DNA of 64,000 nucleotides from CAXXXW01 sp963665555 (GTDB lineage Bacteria; Pseudomonadota; Alphaproteobacteria; Thalassobaculales; Thalassobaculaceae), in the NCBI GenBank assembly GCA_963665555.2, contig OY762308.1:2480001-2544000 (forward strand), in the 5' to 3' direction. The notes under the pieces are model-generated. The model saw only the letters and a list, made by a program, of their open reading frames with translations. It had not been told where the DNA came from and ran no database searches. Shown one piece after another: positions 33,357-41,633 of the stretch (position 1 is its first letter; every line of letters starts with the position of its first letter). Position numbers and translations under genes: made by a program.

Positions 33357-34175
33357 CTAAAGCCCGACCAGAGTCTCGACGAACGCCTTTAGCGGCGTCC
33401 CCGGCGCGCCGCCCGCGCGCCGCGCCGCCTCGTTGACATGGGAGAGCACGCCGTCGCGATACACCGACTCGCCGTCGCCGATGCGCGCCGTCATGCAGCC
33501 GACCGTCCCGGCGACGATCCCGCGCCGGTCCAGCTGGGGCAGCCGGCCGAGCGCCGCGCCGTCCAGCCCGCCGCCCGCGTCGTGGAAGAAGCCGGCGAAG
33601 GCCTCGGCCCTGAGCGCGGCGAAGGGGTCCGCGCTCGGCGTGCCGCCGTGGGAGCCGGAGACCACGATCCGCCCGGCGTCCGCCTCGACGACCAGCGAGA
33701 TCGAGTCCATCAGCACGACCGTGCGCCGCCCCGGCCCGGCGGGAAGCTCCTTGCGCGCCTCGGCGTAGGCGGGGGCGGGCTTCGTCGAGGGCGCCGCCGC
33801 CGTCATGCGCCGCGCCGCCTCCATCGCGTCCATGCCGACGGCGACGCCGAGTTCGGCGGCAAGCGGGTTGGCGAAGGAGATAACGCCGTCCGCCGCCGCG
33901 CTCTCGCCGTCGCCGATGCGGCAGGACATCGTGCCCGTCGTCGCGTAGGGGATGTCGAGCGCCTGGCAATAGGCGCCGCCGCCGATCCCGGAATCGTCCA
34001 TGGCGCGGCCGGCGTCGTTCAGGATGACGCCGCGCGCGCGCGCCTTCACGGCGCAATAGGCGGCGTACACGCCCCCGTGCGAGGCGCCGAGCACGACGCG
34101 CCCGTCGCATTCCGGGCCGAGCTTGGTCACCGTGTCGGCGACGACGATGGCGCTGTCGACCACCCGGTTGGCCAT
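33357..34175 (-). CDS. Uncharacterised protein with an internal duplication (SHGG/RIGDGES motifs)
   Basis: A 272-residue soluble protein that I do not recognise as any named family. It is built from two similar halves. Each holds, in the same order and nearly the same spacing, a SHGG (32-35; 175-178), a DAG (54-56; 199-201) and RIGDGES (86-92; 231-237), followed by DGV.S..N. The motifs lie at loop-like positions after hydrophobic strands (VVLGASHGG and IVVSGSHGG). The conserved His, Asp and Glu could form two active or metal sites. It is followed by the DUF4286-like gene. Nothing in the sequence fixes the reaction. Confidence 0.7.
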   Translation of the reverse strand: MANRVVDSAIVVADTVTKLGPECDGRVVLGASHGGVYAAYCAVKARARGVILNDAGRAMDDSGIGGGAYCQALDIPYATTGTMSCRIGDGESAAADGVISFANPLAAELGVAVGMDAMEAARRMTAAAPSTKPAPAYAEARKELPAGPGRRTVVLMDSISLVVEADAGRIVVSGSHGGTPSADPFAALRAEAFAGFFHDAGGGLDGAALGRLPQLDRRGIVAGTVGCMTARIGDGESVYRDGVLSHVNEAARRAGGAPGTPLKAFVETLVGL

Positions 34176-34201
34176 GGCGTCCCCTCCCCCTTCGCGGCGC
34201 G

Positions 34202-34561
34202 GAAAAGCATAGGCGCCCGCGCCGCGCCGCGCAAGCCGCCGCGCCGGCCGGCGTCCCTTCCCCGGCCCGCGCGGACGGCGGTCTGTCGGCCGACTGCAAC
34301 AGCGCCGCCAACACGACCTCCTCCGCGTCGATCGAACTCGACGATTATCTGGGCAACAATCTCGGCGCGCTGGTCTGGGACGGGACCGATTTTTCGGAAA
34401 CCTGCTGGAATCTGTCGGTGGCCGCCTGGTGCTTCGTTACTCCCGCCTGGGTGTCGGTCGCCGCGACATGCAGCGACGGCTCGCAGCATTCGGGCGCCAC
34501 AAGCGCGTACAGGATCAGCGACAAGATCGAGAACTCGAGCGGATCTTTCAACGTGCCGTAA
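34202..34561 (+). pseudogene. 5'-truncated cyanovirin-N homology (CVNH) domain remnant
   Basis: This lies in the 469-bp stretch 34176-34644 that otherwise holds no gene. An open frame ending in TAA at 34559-34561 reads a CVNH-like pattern: SASIELDDYLGNNLGALVW, then FSETCWNLS, WVSVAATCSDGS and ISDKIENSSGSF. The paired Cys positions and the LDDYLGNN motif are typical of these secreted sugar-binding domains. No ATG, GTG or TTG occurs in frame before the domain, so the start and first part are lost; a CTG at about 34283 is the only near-cognate option. Base composition is poorer in G+C than the neighbours. The rest of the gap shows only the start region of yhhQ. Confidence 0.6.
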
Positions 34562-34644
34562 AGGGGACCCCTCGCGCCGGGCTGGACGGCGGCGGGCGCG
34601 CGGCCTAAGAAGCGCGCCATCGCGTCCGGGCGGAGGGAAACGGC

Positions 34645-35193
34645 ATGGGCGGCTGGGCGTCGAGGGGCGTGCTCGCGGGCGCGGGCGCCATGGCGCTGGT
34701 GGTGCTGGCCTCCAACATCGCGGTGGCGTACCCGATCGGCGAGTGGCTGACCTGGGGCGCGTTCACCTATCCCTTCGCCTTCCTGGTGACGGACCTGACC
34801 AACCGCCTGCTCGGCCCCGGCCCGGCGCGGCGGGTGGCCTGCGCCGGGTTCGCGTTCGGCGTCGCGCTGTCGCTGTGGCTGGCGGAGCCGAGGATCGCCG
34901 TCGCCTCGGGCGCGGCCTTCCTGGCGGCGCAATTGCTCGACATCGCCATCTTCGACCGGCTGCGCCGGGGCGCGTGGTGGCGCGCGCCGCTGGTCTCCTC
35001 GCTCGCCGCCTCGGCGCTGGACACGGCGCTGTTCTTCTCGCTCGCCTTCGCGGGGACGGAGGTTCCGTGGGTCACGCTGGCCATCGGCGACTACTGCGCC
35101 AAGCTGGCGATGGCGGCGCTGCTGCTGGCCCCGTTCCGCGCCGTCGTCGCGCTCGCGCCGGAGCGGTTGCGCGGAAGCGAAATCCGTCCTTGA
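34645..35193 (+). CDS. yhhQ: Queuosine precursor transporter YhhQ
   Basis: A 182-residue inner-membrane protein with about six hydrophobic helices. LASNIAVAYPIGEWLTWGAF and YPFAFLVTDLTNRLLGP are the VUT/YhhQ signatures, and LLDIAIFDRLRRGAWWRAP with the SALDTALFFSLAF helix completes the family. It imports preQ0/preQ1 (ECF-independent). It sits with tgt, queG and queA, so the cell probably salvages precursors; no de novo queCDEF genes are seen here. Confidence 0.92.
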   Translation: MGGWASRGVLAGAGAMALVVLASNIAVAYPIGEWLTWGAFTYPFAFLVTDLTNRLLGPGPARRVACAGFAFGVALSLWLAEPRIAVASGAAFLAAQLLDIAIFDRLRRGAWWRAPLVSSLAASALDTALFFSLAFAGTEVPWVTLAIGDYCAKLAMAALLLAPFRAVVALAPERLRGSEIRP

Positions 35194-35225
35194 CGGCGCG
35201 CGGGCCGGGCGTCGAAACTGGGTCC

Positions 35226-35480
35226 ATGGCCATGAGCGAACATTTCGACACGCTGGCGGCGGCGCGCCGCCTCAAGGCGGCCGGCGTCGACGCCGAACAG
35301 GCGGAGGCGCACGCCGAAACCATCGCCGCCGCCATGCGGAGCGGCGAACTCGCCACCAAGGCGGACATTTCCGCGCTCAGGGCCGAGCTCGCCGCGCTCG
35401 AAACCCGGATGACCGTCCGGTTCGCCGGCCTGATGATCGCGCAGGCCGCGCTGATCGTCGCGTTGCTGAAGTTCCTTTAG
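35226..35480 (+). CDS. Small DUF1640/CCDC90-like coiled-coil membrane protein
   Basis: An 84-residue protein: FDTLAAARRLKAAGVDAEQA at the N-terminus, a coiled-coil region (LRAELAALETRM) and a C-terminal transmembrane helix (GLMIAQAALIVALLKFL). The family resembles mitochondrial CCDC90/MCUR1-like proteins but bacterial roles are unknown. A paralogue is encoded at 37088-37321. The start could also be the ATG at 35232. Confidence 0.78.
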   Translation: MAMSEHFDTLAAARRLKAAGVDAEQAEAHAETIAAAMRSGELATKADISALRAELAALETRMTVRFAGLMIAQAALIVALLKFL

Positions 35481-35507
35481 CGCCGCCGGACCGGAGCGCG
35501 GGCCGGT

Positions 35508-36548
35508 TTGAAGGTCGATCTCTTCGACTACGACCTGCCGGCGGAGCGGATCGCCCAGGAGCCGGCGCGGCCGCGCGACTCCGCCCGCCTGCTCGACCTC
35601 GCCGGCGACGGCTTCGCCGACCGCGGCGTCGCGGACCTGCCGGAGCTGCTGCGGCCGGGCGACCTGCTGGTCGTCAACGACACGCGCGTCATCCCCTCGC
35701 GGCTCGACGGGCGGCGCGGCGCGGCGCGGATCGAGGCGACGCTGCACAAGCGCCTCGGCCCCGGCCGCTGGGCCGCCCTGGCGCGGCCGGCGCGCAGGCT
35801 GCGTCCGGGCGATTCGATCGATTTCGCCGGCGGCCTGCGCGCGGCGGTGGTCTCGCGCGAGGGCGGGGAGGTCGCGCTCGACTTCGCCATGGCGGACGCC
35901 GCGCTGCTGGACCGCCTGCGGGCCGCCGGGCGGATGCCGCTGCCGCCCTATATCCGGCGCGGCCCCGGCGACGGCGAAGGGACGGCGGCCGACCGGCGCG
36001 ACTACCAGACGATGTTCGCCGCCCGCGACGGCGCGGTCGCGGCGCCGACGGCGAGCCTGCACTTCACCGAACGCCTGCTCGCCGCGCTGGAGGCGCGCGG
36101 GGTGCGGCGCGCGACGGCGACGCTGCATGTCGGGGCCGGCACCTTCCTGCCGGTGACGGCGGCCGACACGGACGACCACGCGATGCACGCCGAATGGGCC
36201 GAACTGGGGCCGCAGGCGGCCGCCGCCATCGTCGAAACGCGCGCCGCCGGCGGGCGGATCGTCGCGGCCGGGACCACCGCGCTGCGCGTGCTGGAGACCG
36301 CCGCCGCGCGCGGGCGGGTCGAACCCTTCTCCGGCGAGACGGCGCTGTTCGTGACGCCCGGCCACGAGTTCCGGGCGACGGACCTGTTGCTGACAAATTT
36401 CCACCTGCCGCGCTCGACCCTGCTGATGCTGGTCTCGGCCTTCATCGGGCGGGAGCGGGTGCTGGCGGCCTACGCCCACGCGATCCGCCGCGGCTACCGC
36501 TTCCTCTCCTACGGCGACGCCTGCCTGATGGCGCGGCGGGACGATTAG
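35508..36548 (+). CDS. queA: S-adenosylmethionine:tRNA ribosyltransferase-isomerase
   Basis: A 346-residue enzyme that converts preQ1-tRNA to epoxyqueuosine-tRNA using SAM as ribosyl donor. The N-terminal DLFDYDLPAERIAQEPARPR and the conserved LHVGAGTFLPV, FVTPGHEFRATDLLLTNFHLP and YRFLSYGDACLM segments are all present. The start is TTG at 35508; no ATG or GTG fits before DLFDYDLP. With tgt, queG and yhhQ the downstream queuosine route is complete. Confidence 0.95.
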   Translation: MKVDLFDYDLPAERIAQEPARPRDSARLLDLAGDGFADRGVADLPELLRPGDLLVVNDTRVIPSRLDGRRGAARIEATLHKRLGPGRWAALARPARRLRPGDSIDFAGGLRAAVVSREGGEVALDFAMADAALLDRLRAAGRMPLPPYIRRGPGDGEGTAADRRDYQTMFAARDGAVAAPTASLHFTERLLAALEARGVRRATATLHVGAGTFLPVTAADTDDHAMHAEWAELGPQAAAAIVETRAAGGRIVAAGTTALRVLETAAARGRVEPFSGETALFVTPGHEFRATDLLLTNFHLPRSTLLMLVSAFIGRERVLAAYAHAIRRGYRFLSYGDACLMARRDD

Positions 36549-37060
36549 CCCGGCCGCCGGCGGGCGAAGAGCAGCGCCGGCGCGCCGAGCATCTCGACCT
36601 CGCCGTCGCGCGCCATGCCGAGCTTTTCGGCGACCCGGATCGAGGCGGCGTTCCCCGGCCGGACCATGGAAACCAGCCGGTCCGCGCCGAATTCGTCGAA
36701 GGCCCAGGCCATGGCGCGCGAAGCCGCCTCCGTCGCCAGGCCGCGCCCCTGGCGCGGCCGCGCGACCGCCCAGGCCAGTTCGAGTCCGGGCCAGCCCTCC
36801 GGCCGCAGCAGGCCGACCCGGCCGATCGCCGCGCCGGAGCCGCCCCGCTCCTCCACGGCCCACAAGCCGCAGCCGGCGAGCCGCCAGTGGCCGACGACGA
36901 AGGCGAGGCTCCGCCACGCGCCGGCCCGGTCCAGCGGCGCCCCGTCGCCGACATGGCGCGCGACCTCCGGGTCGCCGAACATCGCCGCGTAGGCCTCGAA
37001 ATCCGCCGCCCCGAAGCCGCGCAGGACCAGCCGTTCGGTTTCCAGGACAGGGGGTTCCAT
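36545..37060 (-). CDS. GNAT-family N-acetyltransferase (RimJ/RimL-like)
   Basis: A 171-residue acetyltransferase. The start ETERLVLRGFGAADFEAYAAM, the acetyl-CoA site RPRQGRGLATEAASRAMAWAF and the VRPGNAASIRVAEKLGM end are typical of the RimJ/RimL subgroup. It may acetylate protein N-termini or a small amine. Its stop overlaps that of queA by four bases (convergent). Confidence 0.85.
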   Translation of the reverse strand: MEPPVLETERLVLRGFGAADFEAYAAMFGDPEVARHVGDGAPLDRAGAWRSLAFVVGHWRLAGCGLWAVEERGGSGAAIGRVGLLRPEGWPGLELAWAVARPRQGRGLATEAASRAMAWAFDEFGADRLVSMVRPGNAASIRVAEKLGMARDGEVEMLGAPALLFARRRPG

Positions 37061-37087
37061 GGAGAGTTCCGCGTCGAGCGGAAGCGC

Positions 37088-37321
37088 TTACAAGTACTTC
37101 AGCGCGCCGATAATGGCGACCACGGCGGCCAGGATCGCCAGCAGGACGCGGTTTTGCACCTCGGCGAGCCGCCTGTCCAAATGTTCCCTGGTCACGAGAT
37201 CGCCGCCGATCACGGCGTCGCCGATCGCCTCGGCGGCGGCCTCGGCCTGTTCGGGCGCGAAACCGGCGGCCTTGAGCTTGCGCGCCGCCGCCAGCGTGTC
37301 GAATGGAGTCACGGTAGCCAT
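37088..37321 (-). CDS. Small DUF1640-like membrane protein (paralogue)
   Basis: A 77-residue protein: PFDTLAAARKLKAAGFAPEQ, a charged helical middle and a C-terminal transmembrane helix (LLAILAAVVAIIGALKYL). It is clearly related to the product of 35226-35480, which shares FDTLAAAR.LKAAG..xEQAEA and the LLK/LKxL end. The two copies lie on opposite strands around queA and the acetyltransferase. Function unknown. Confidence 0.78.
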   Translation of the reverse strand: MATVTPFDTLAAARKLKAAGFAPEQAEAAAEAIGDAVIGGDLVTREHLDRRLAEVQNRVLLAILAAVVAIIGALKYL

Positions 37322-37434
37322 TGCGCGACCATGACGGGTTTCCCGGCGCCGTCAACCCCTTTTTTCGCGCGGCTTGCCGCGCCCGCGGGCGGGGCGTAGG
37401 GTCCGGCGGTCCGCCGTCCTTGCCGGAGCGCGCC

Positions 37435-38739
37435 GTGCGTGACCCCGCCGGGTTCCTGCGATCCCTGTTCGACGCCGCCGTCGCGGCCGCCGATCCGGCG
37501 CGCGCGATGCCGGCCCCGCTGGAGCGCGCGCTGGCCGATCCGCCGCCCGGACGGACGGTCGTGCTCGGCGCCGGCAAGGCGGCCGGGTCGATGGCCCGCG
37601 CGGTCGAGGACTGGTGGGAGGGCGATCGCGCGTCCCGCCCGCTCGAAGGGCTGGCCGTGACGCGGACGGGCCACGCCGCGCCCTGCCGGCGGATCGAGGT
37701 CGTCGAGGCGGCGCACCCGGTGCCCGACGCCGCCGGGCGCGAGGCGGCGGCGCGCATCCTCGCCCTGGCGCGCGGGCTGGGGCCGGACGACCTCGCGTTG
37801 TGCCTGGTCTCCGGCGGGGCGTCGGCGCTGCTGACGCTGCCGGCGGACGGCGTGACGCTCGCCGACAAGCAAGCGCTGACGGCCGACCTGCTGGCGTCCG
37901 GCGCGACGATCCACGAGATGAACTGCGTGCGCAAGCACCTCTCCGCGATCAAGGGCGGGCGGCTGGCGGCGGCGGCGTTCCCGGCGCGGACGGCGGCGCT
38001 GGCGATCTCGGATGTGCCGGGCGACGGGCTGGACGTTATCGGCTCCGGCCCGGCGGCCCCCGACCCGACGACCTTCGCCGACGCGCGCGCCGTGCTGGCG
38101 CGGTACGGGATCGCGCCGCCGCCCTCCGTCGCCGCCCGGCTGGAGCGCGCCAGGGACGAGACGCCGAAGCCGGGCGATCCCAGGCTGGCCCGCGCGGAAA
38201 CCGTGCTGGTCGCGACGCCGCAAATGGCGCTGGAGGCGGCGGCCGCCCGCGCGCGGGCGGCGGGCGCGGAACCGCTGATCCTCGGCGACGCGATCGAGGG
38301 CGAGGCGCGGGAGGCCGGGCGCGTCTTCGCCGGGATCGCCAGCCAGGCCGCGCGGCGCGGGCAGCCGGCCCGGCCGCCCTGCGTGCTGCTGTCGGGCGGC
38401 GAGACCACCGTCACGGTGCGCGGCGGCGGCCGCGGCGGGCGCAACGCCGAGTTCCTGCTCGGCTTCGCCACGGCGCTGGGCGAGCGCTCGGCCGACTGCC
38501 TCGACCGGATCGCCGCCATCGCCTGCGACACCGACGGCGTGGACGGGACCGAGGACAACGCCGGCGCGCTGCACCTGCCCGGAACGCTGGCGCGGGCCCG
38601 GGCGGCGGGGCTGTCGCCGGCGGCGCATCTGGCGCGCAACGACGCCTACGGCTTCTTCGCGGCGCTCGACGCGCTGGTCGTCACCGGGCCGACGCTCACC
38701 AACGTGAACGATTTCCGCGCCGTGCTCGTTATGCCGTAG
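37435..38739 (+). CDS. Glycerate 2-kinase (MOFRL family)
   Basis: A 434-residue enzyme that phosphorylates D-glycerate to 2-phosphoglycerate. N-terminal DUF4147 region: VVLGAGKAAGSMARAVE, SGGASALLTLP, MNCVRKHLSAIKGGRLA, SDVPGDGLDVIGSGPAAPD. C-terminal MOFRL domain: LSGGETTVTVRGGGRGGRN and DTDGVDGTEDNAGA. It starts with GTG at 37435 after a GGAG site. Older annotations call it hydroxypyruvate reductase (TtuD). Confidence 0.92.
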   Translation: MRDPAGFLRSLFDAAVAAADPARAMPAPLERALADPPPGRTVVLGAGKAAGSMARAVEDWWEGDRASRPLEGLAVTRTGHAAPCRRIEVVEAAHPVPDAAGREAAARILALARGLGPDDLALCLVSGGASALLTLPADGVTLADKQALTADLLASGATIHEMNCVRKHLSAIKGGRLAAAAFPARTAALAISDVPGDGLDVIGSGPAAPDPTTFADARAVLARYGIAPPPSVAARLERARDETPKPGDPRLARAETVLVATPQMALEAAAARARAAGAEPLILGDAIEGEAREAGRVFAGIASQAARRGQPARPPCVLLSGGETTVTVRGGGRGGRNAEFLLGFATALGERSADCLDRIAAIACDTDGVDGTEDNAGALHLPGTLARARAAGLSPAAHLARNDAYGFFAALDALVVTGPTLTNVNDFRAVLVMP

Positions 38740-38775
38740 GATGGCGCGGTCGCGTCCCATTCCGGGAGATGCTCC

Positions 38776-39480
38776 ATGACGCTCGAAACCCGCGCCCCGC
38801 GCGACTGGAGCGCCCACCCGGCCTATCTCGCGCCGGAATACAGGTCCTCGGTCGCGCGCAGCCCCGGCAAGCCGCTGGTCCCGCTGGCGCAGACGATTTC
38901 CGAGACGACCGGCCCGGTGTACGGCCACGACGCGCTGGGGCCGCTCGACAACGACCTCACCCGCAACGGCGCGCGCGGCGGCGCGCCGCTGGGCGAGCGC
39001 ATTATCGTGACCGGCCGCGTGCTCGACGAGGACGGCCGCCCGCAGCCCGGCACGCTGGTCGAGATCTGGCAGTGCAACGCGGCCGGGCGCTACATCCATT
39101 CGGCGGACCGGCACGACGCGCCGCTCGACCCGAACTTCTTCGGCGGCGGGCGCTGCGTCGCCGGCGCGGACGGAACCTACCGTTTCACGACGATCAAGCC
39201 CGCCGCCTATCCCTGGGGCAACCATCCGAACGCCTGGCGGCCGGCCCATATCCACTACTCGCTGTTCGGCCCCGCCTTCGCGACACGGCTGGTCACGCAG
39301 TCCTACTTCCCCGGCGACCCGCTGCTGGCGCTCGACCCGATCTTCACGACGACGCCGGCCGAAACGCGCGACCTGCTGGTCAAGCGGTTCTCGCCCGAGG
39401 TTACGGAGGAGGGCTTCGCGCTCGGCTACGAGTTCGACATCGTGCTGCGCGGCCGCGCCGCCACGCCGATGGAGGGGTGA
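38776..39480 (+). CDS. pcaH: Protocatechuate 3,4-dioxygenase, beta subunit
   Basis: A 234-residue intradiol dioxygenase subunit that carries the Fe(III) site. Ligands are visible: Tyr in AAGRYIHSADRHD, Tyr in KPAAYPWGNHPNAW and the two His in WRPAHIHYSLFG. The end of the fold, QSYFPGDPLL, is present. The next gene, pcaG, begins three bases after the stop. The two open the aromatic ring of protocatechuate to 3-carboxymuconate; no other pca genes are in the window. Confidence 0.95.
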   Translation: MTLETRAPRDWSAHPAYLAPEYRSSVARSPGKPLVPLAQTISETTGPVYGHDALGPLDNDLTRNGARGGAPLGERIIVTGRVLDEDGRPQPGTLVEIWQCNAAGRYIHSADRHDAPLDPNFFGGGRCVAGADGTYRFTTIKPAAYPWGNHPNAWRPAHIHYSLFGPAFATRLVTQSYFPGDPLLALDPIFTTTPAETRDLLVKRFSPEVTEEGFALGYEFDIVLRGRAATPMEG

Positions 39481-39483
39481 GGG

Positions 39484-40080
39484 ATGCGCCGCCGGCAGAC
39501 CCCCTCGCAGACCGTCGGCCCGTTCTTCGCCTTCGGGCTGACGCCGGCGCAGTACGGCTTCGACGCGATGGCGAGCATCGCCGGCGGGCGGATCGCCGGG
39601 CCGGAGGCGGAGGGGGAGCGCATCCGCCTCCAGGGCCGCGTGTTCGACGCGGGCGGCGAGGCCGTGCCCGACGCGATGGTCGAGGTCTGGCAGGCCGACG
39701 CGCGCGGCCGCTATCCCCGCCGGGGCGGCGGCGGGCCGAACGCCGCGTTTTCCGGCTTCGGGCGCGTCGGCACCGGCACGGACCCGGAGAACCGCTTCGT
39801 CTTCGAGACGGTGAAGCCCGGCGCGCCCGGCAACGGCCAGGCGCCGCACTTGAACTTGGTCCTGTTCATGCGCGGGATGCCCTCGCACGCCTTCACCCGC
39901 GTCTATTTCGAGGACGAGGGCGCGGCCAACGCCGCCTGCCCGGCGCTGGCCTCCGTCCCGGCGGCGCGGCGCGGCACACTCGTCGCGCGGCGCGCGGGAA
40001 CCGCGGAGGACGGCGCGGCGGTCTATGTCTTCGACATCCGCCTCCGCGGCGAGGCGGAAACCGTGTTCTTCGACGTGTAG
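39484..40080 (+). CDS. pcaG: Protocatechuate 3,4-dioxygenase, alpha subunit
   Basis: A 198-residue partner of PcaH. It opens RRQTPSQTVGPFFAFGLTP and shares the intradiol fold (AMVEVWQADARGRYP, VKPGAPGNGQAPHLNLVLFM), but the iron ligands are not conserved, as expected for the alpha subunit. It is translated directly after pcaH. A regulator is not adjacent. Confidence 0.94.
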   Translation: MRRRQTPSQTVGPFFAFGLTPAQYGFDAMASIAGGRIAGPEAEGERIRLQGRVFDAGGEAVPDAMVEVWQADARGRYPRRGGGGPNAAFSGFGRVGTGTDPENRFVFETVKPGAPGNGQAPHLNLVLFMRGMPSHAFTRVYFEDEGAANAACPALASVPAARRGTLVARRAGTAEDGAAVYVFDIRLRGEAETVFFDV

Positions 40081-40111
40081 CGGCGCGGGGAAGCGGCGCT
40101 CGGGGCGGCCG

Positions 40112-41497
40112 CTAACGGGGGCAGCCGGCGCGGAGTCGGCGGTATTCGCGCGTTTCGGCGAGCGGAGACCACTCATCGACCGGATCCGCCGCGCACCGCC
40201 CCGTCCGATCTCGAATAGCCGGATCGGCCCCGGCGTCGAGAAGCAAGGCCACGATTTCGGACACCATGGCAAAAGACGAAGCCGCCGCCCAGTGGAGAGG
40301 CGCCCGCCCGCCCTTGTCCCGCGCGTCGGGATCGGCGCCGGCCTTCAGCAGCGCCGCGACGACAGCGGGCACACCCGGGCCGAATCCCTCGACCGCCCAG
40401 TGCAAGGGCGTCCATCCGTCCCCGTCCCGCGCGTTCGGATCGGCCCCGGCTTTCAGCAACGCCTCGACAATCGAAGGGGGCTTCCCGGCCCTCACCGCAT
40501 AGATCAGGAGGCTCTCCCCGGCGTTCGAGCGCGGCGCGTTGGGATCGGCCCCCGCTTCGAGCAGCGCAATGACAGTGGCCGGCGTTGCGCTCGACCTGTA
40601 CCGAATGGCCCTTTGCAGCGGCGTTTCCCCCCTCTTGTCCCGCGCGTTCGGGTCCGCCCCCGCCCCCAGCAGCGCCCGGATTACGGATGGCGGTTTCCTG
40701 GATCGAACCGCGTGGTGGAGCGCGGTCCTGTTCGTGCGATTGTCCCGCGCGTTGGGATCGGCGCCTTCCCGAAGCAAGGCCAGGACGATGGCCGGCGCGC
40801 CCGGAGACCTGGACCGGGCGGCCCGCATCAGCGGAGTCCGGCCGGCCGTGGTGCGCGCGTTCGCGTCGGCTCCGGCCCGAAGCAGCGCCTCGACGACCGC
40901 GGGCGCTTCCGGGTATTTCGCCCCCGCCGCCGCGAGGAGCGGCCCGGCGCCGCCGGAGGTCACGGCGTTCGGATCGGCCCCGGCGCCGAGAAGCGCCTCG
41001 ACCTTCGCCAGCGCGCCGCCGGAACGGGAGGCCGCGGCCGCGTAAAGCGGCGTTTTGGCGCCCTTGTGGCGGCGGTTGGGGTCGGCCCCGCCCTCCAGCA
41101 ACGCCGCGACGATGGCGGGAGCCGCGGCGGCGGGCGAGGCCGCGGCGAAGTAAAGCGGCGTCCGCCCGCCCCGGGTCCGCGCGTCGGGATCGGCCCCCGC
41201 CCGGACCAGCGCCGCGACGATGGCGGGGGCGGCGGCGGACCGGGCCTCCGCCGCCTTGTGGAGCGGCGTCGATCCGCCGGCGTCGCGCGCGTCGGGATCG
41301 GCCCCCTCGGCGACGCAGCGTTCGACATCCGCCGGCGCGGCGTAATCGTGGAACGGATGGGTCCCGTCGAGCGACAGTTGCGCCATCCAGTCGTCGCAGG
41401 ACGGCGCCGCGAGCGCGCCGGGCGCGCTCCACGCAAGCGACAGCGCGACGAGCGCGGCCGCGGCCGCGATCTTCCTCGCGCTCGCGCGCTTCGCCAT
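40112..41497 (-). CDS. Secreted ankyrin-repeat protein
   Basis: A 461-residue protein with a signal peptide (AAAAALVALSLAWSAPGALA, cleavage near residue 31). About ten ankyrin repeats follow, each with the G.TPLH.AA...... and LL.AGADPNAR pattern. Most are longer than 33 residues because of an extra PAIVAALL-type segment, so the repeat unit is about 36-38 residues. No enzymatic domain is present; it would act in the periplasm or outside the cell as a binding scaffold. It stands alone, divergent from the TauD-like gene. Confidence 0.88.
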   Translation of the reverse strand: MAKRASARKIAAAAALVALSLAWSAPGALAAPSCDDWMAQLSLDGTHPFHDYAAPADVERCVAEGADPDARDAGGSTPLHKAAEARSAAAPAIVAALVRAGADPDARTRGGRTPLYFAAASPAAAAPAIVAALLEGGADPNRRHKGAKTPLYAAAASRSGGALAKVEALLGAGADPNAVTSGGAGPLLAAAGAKYPEAPAVVEALLRAGADANARTTAGRTPLMRAARSRSPGAPAIVLALLREGADPNARDNRTNRTALHHAVRSRKPPSVIRALLGAGADPNARDKRGETPLQRAIRYRSSATPATVIALLEAGADPNAPRSNAGESLLIYAVRAGKPPSIVEALLKAGADPNARDGDGWTPLHWAVEGFGPGVPAVVAALLKAGADPDARDKGGRAPLHWAAASSFAMVSEIVALLLDAGADPAIRDRTGRCAADPVDEWSPLAETREYRRLRAGCPR

Positions 41498-41633
41498 GGC
41501 CGTCCTCCCTCCCGCGCATACGCCCGCAGTCTAGTCCGCCCGCCTCCCCGGCGGAAATCGGCCACGCGATGGGGCGGGGCGCGGCGGCGCGCTATACTTC
41601 CGGCGGGTCGCGGCGGCGCGGGGAGGCGGGTCG

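Noticed and set aside
31495..34314. Minus-strand ORF of over 900 codons covering tgt and the two genes upstream
   Set aside because: Only the part from 32625 downward is Tgt; upstream of that the frame is a shadow of the DUF4286-like and SHGG genes.
34127..34489. Minus-strand ORF opposite the cyanovirin-like fragment
   Set aside because: It has no family-like pattern, whereas the plus-strand frame shows a coherent domain with paired cysteines and a stop.
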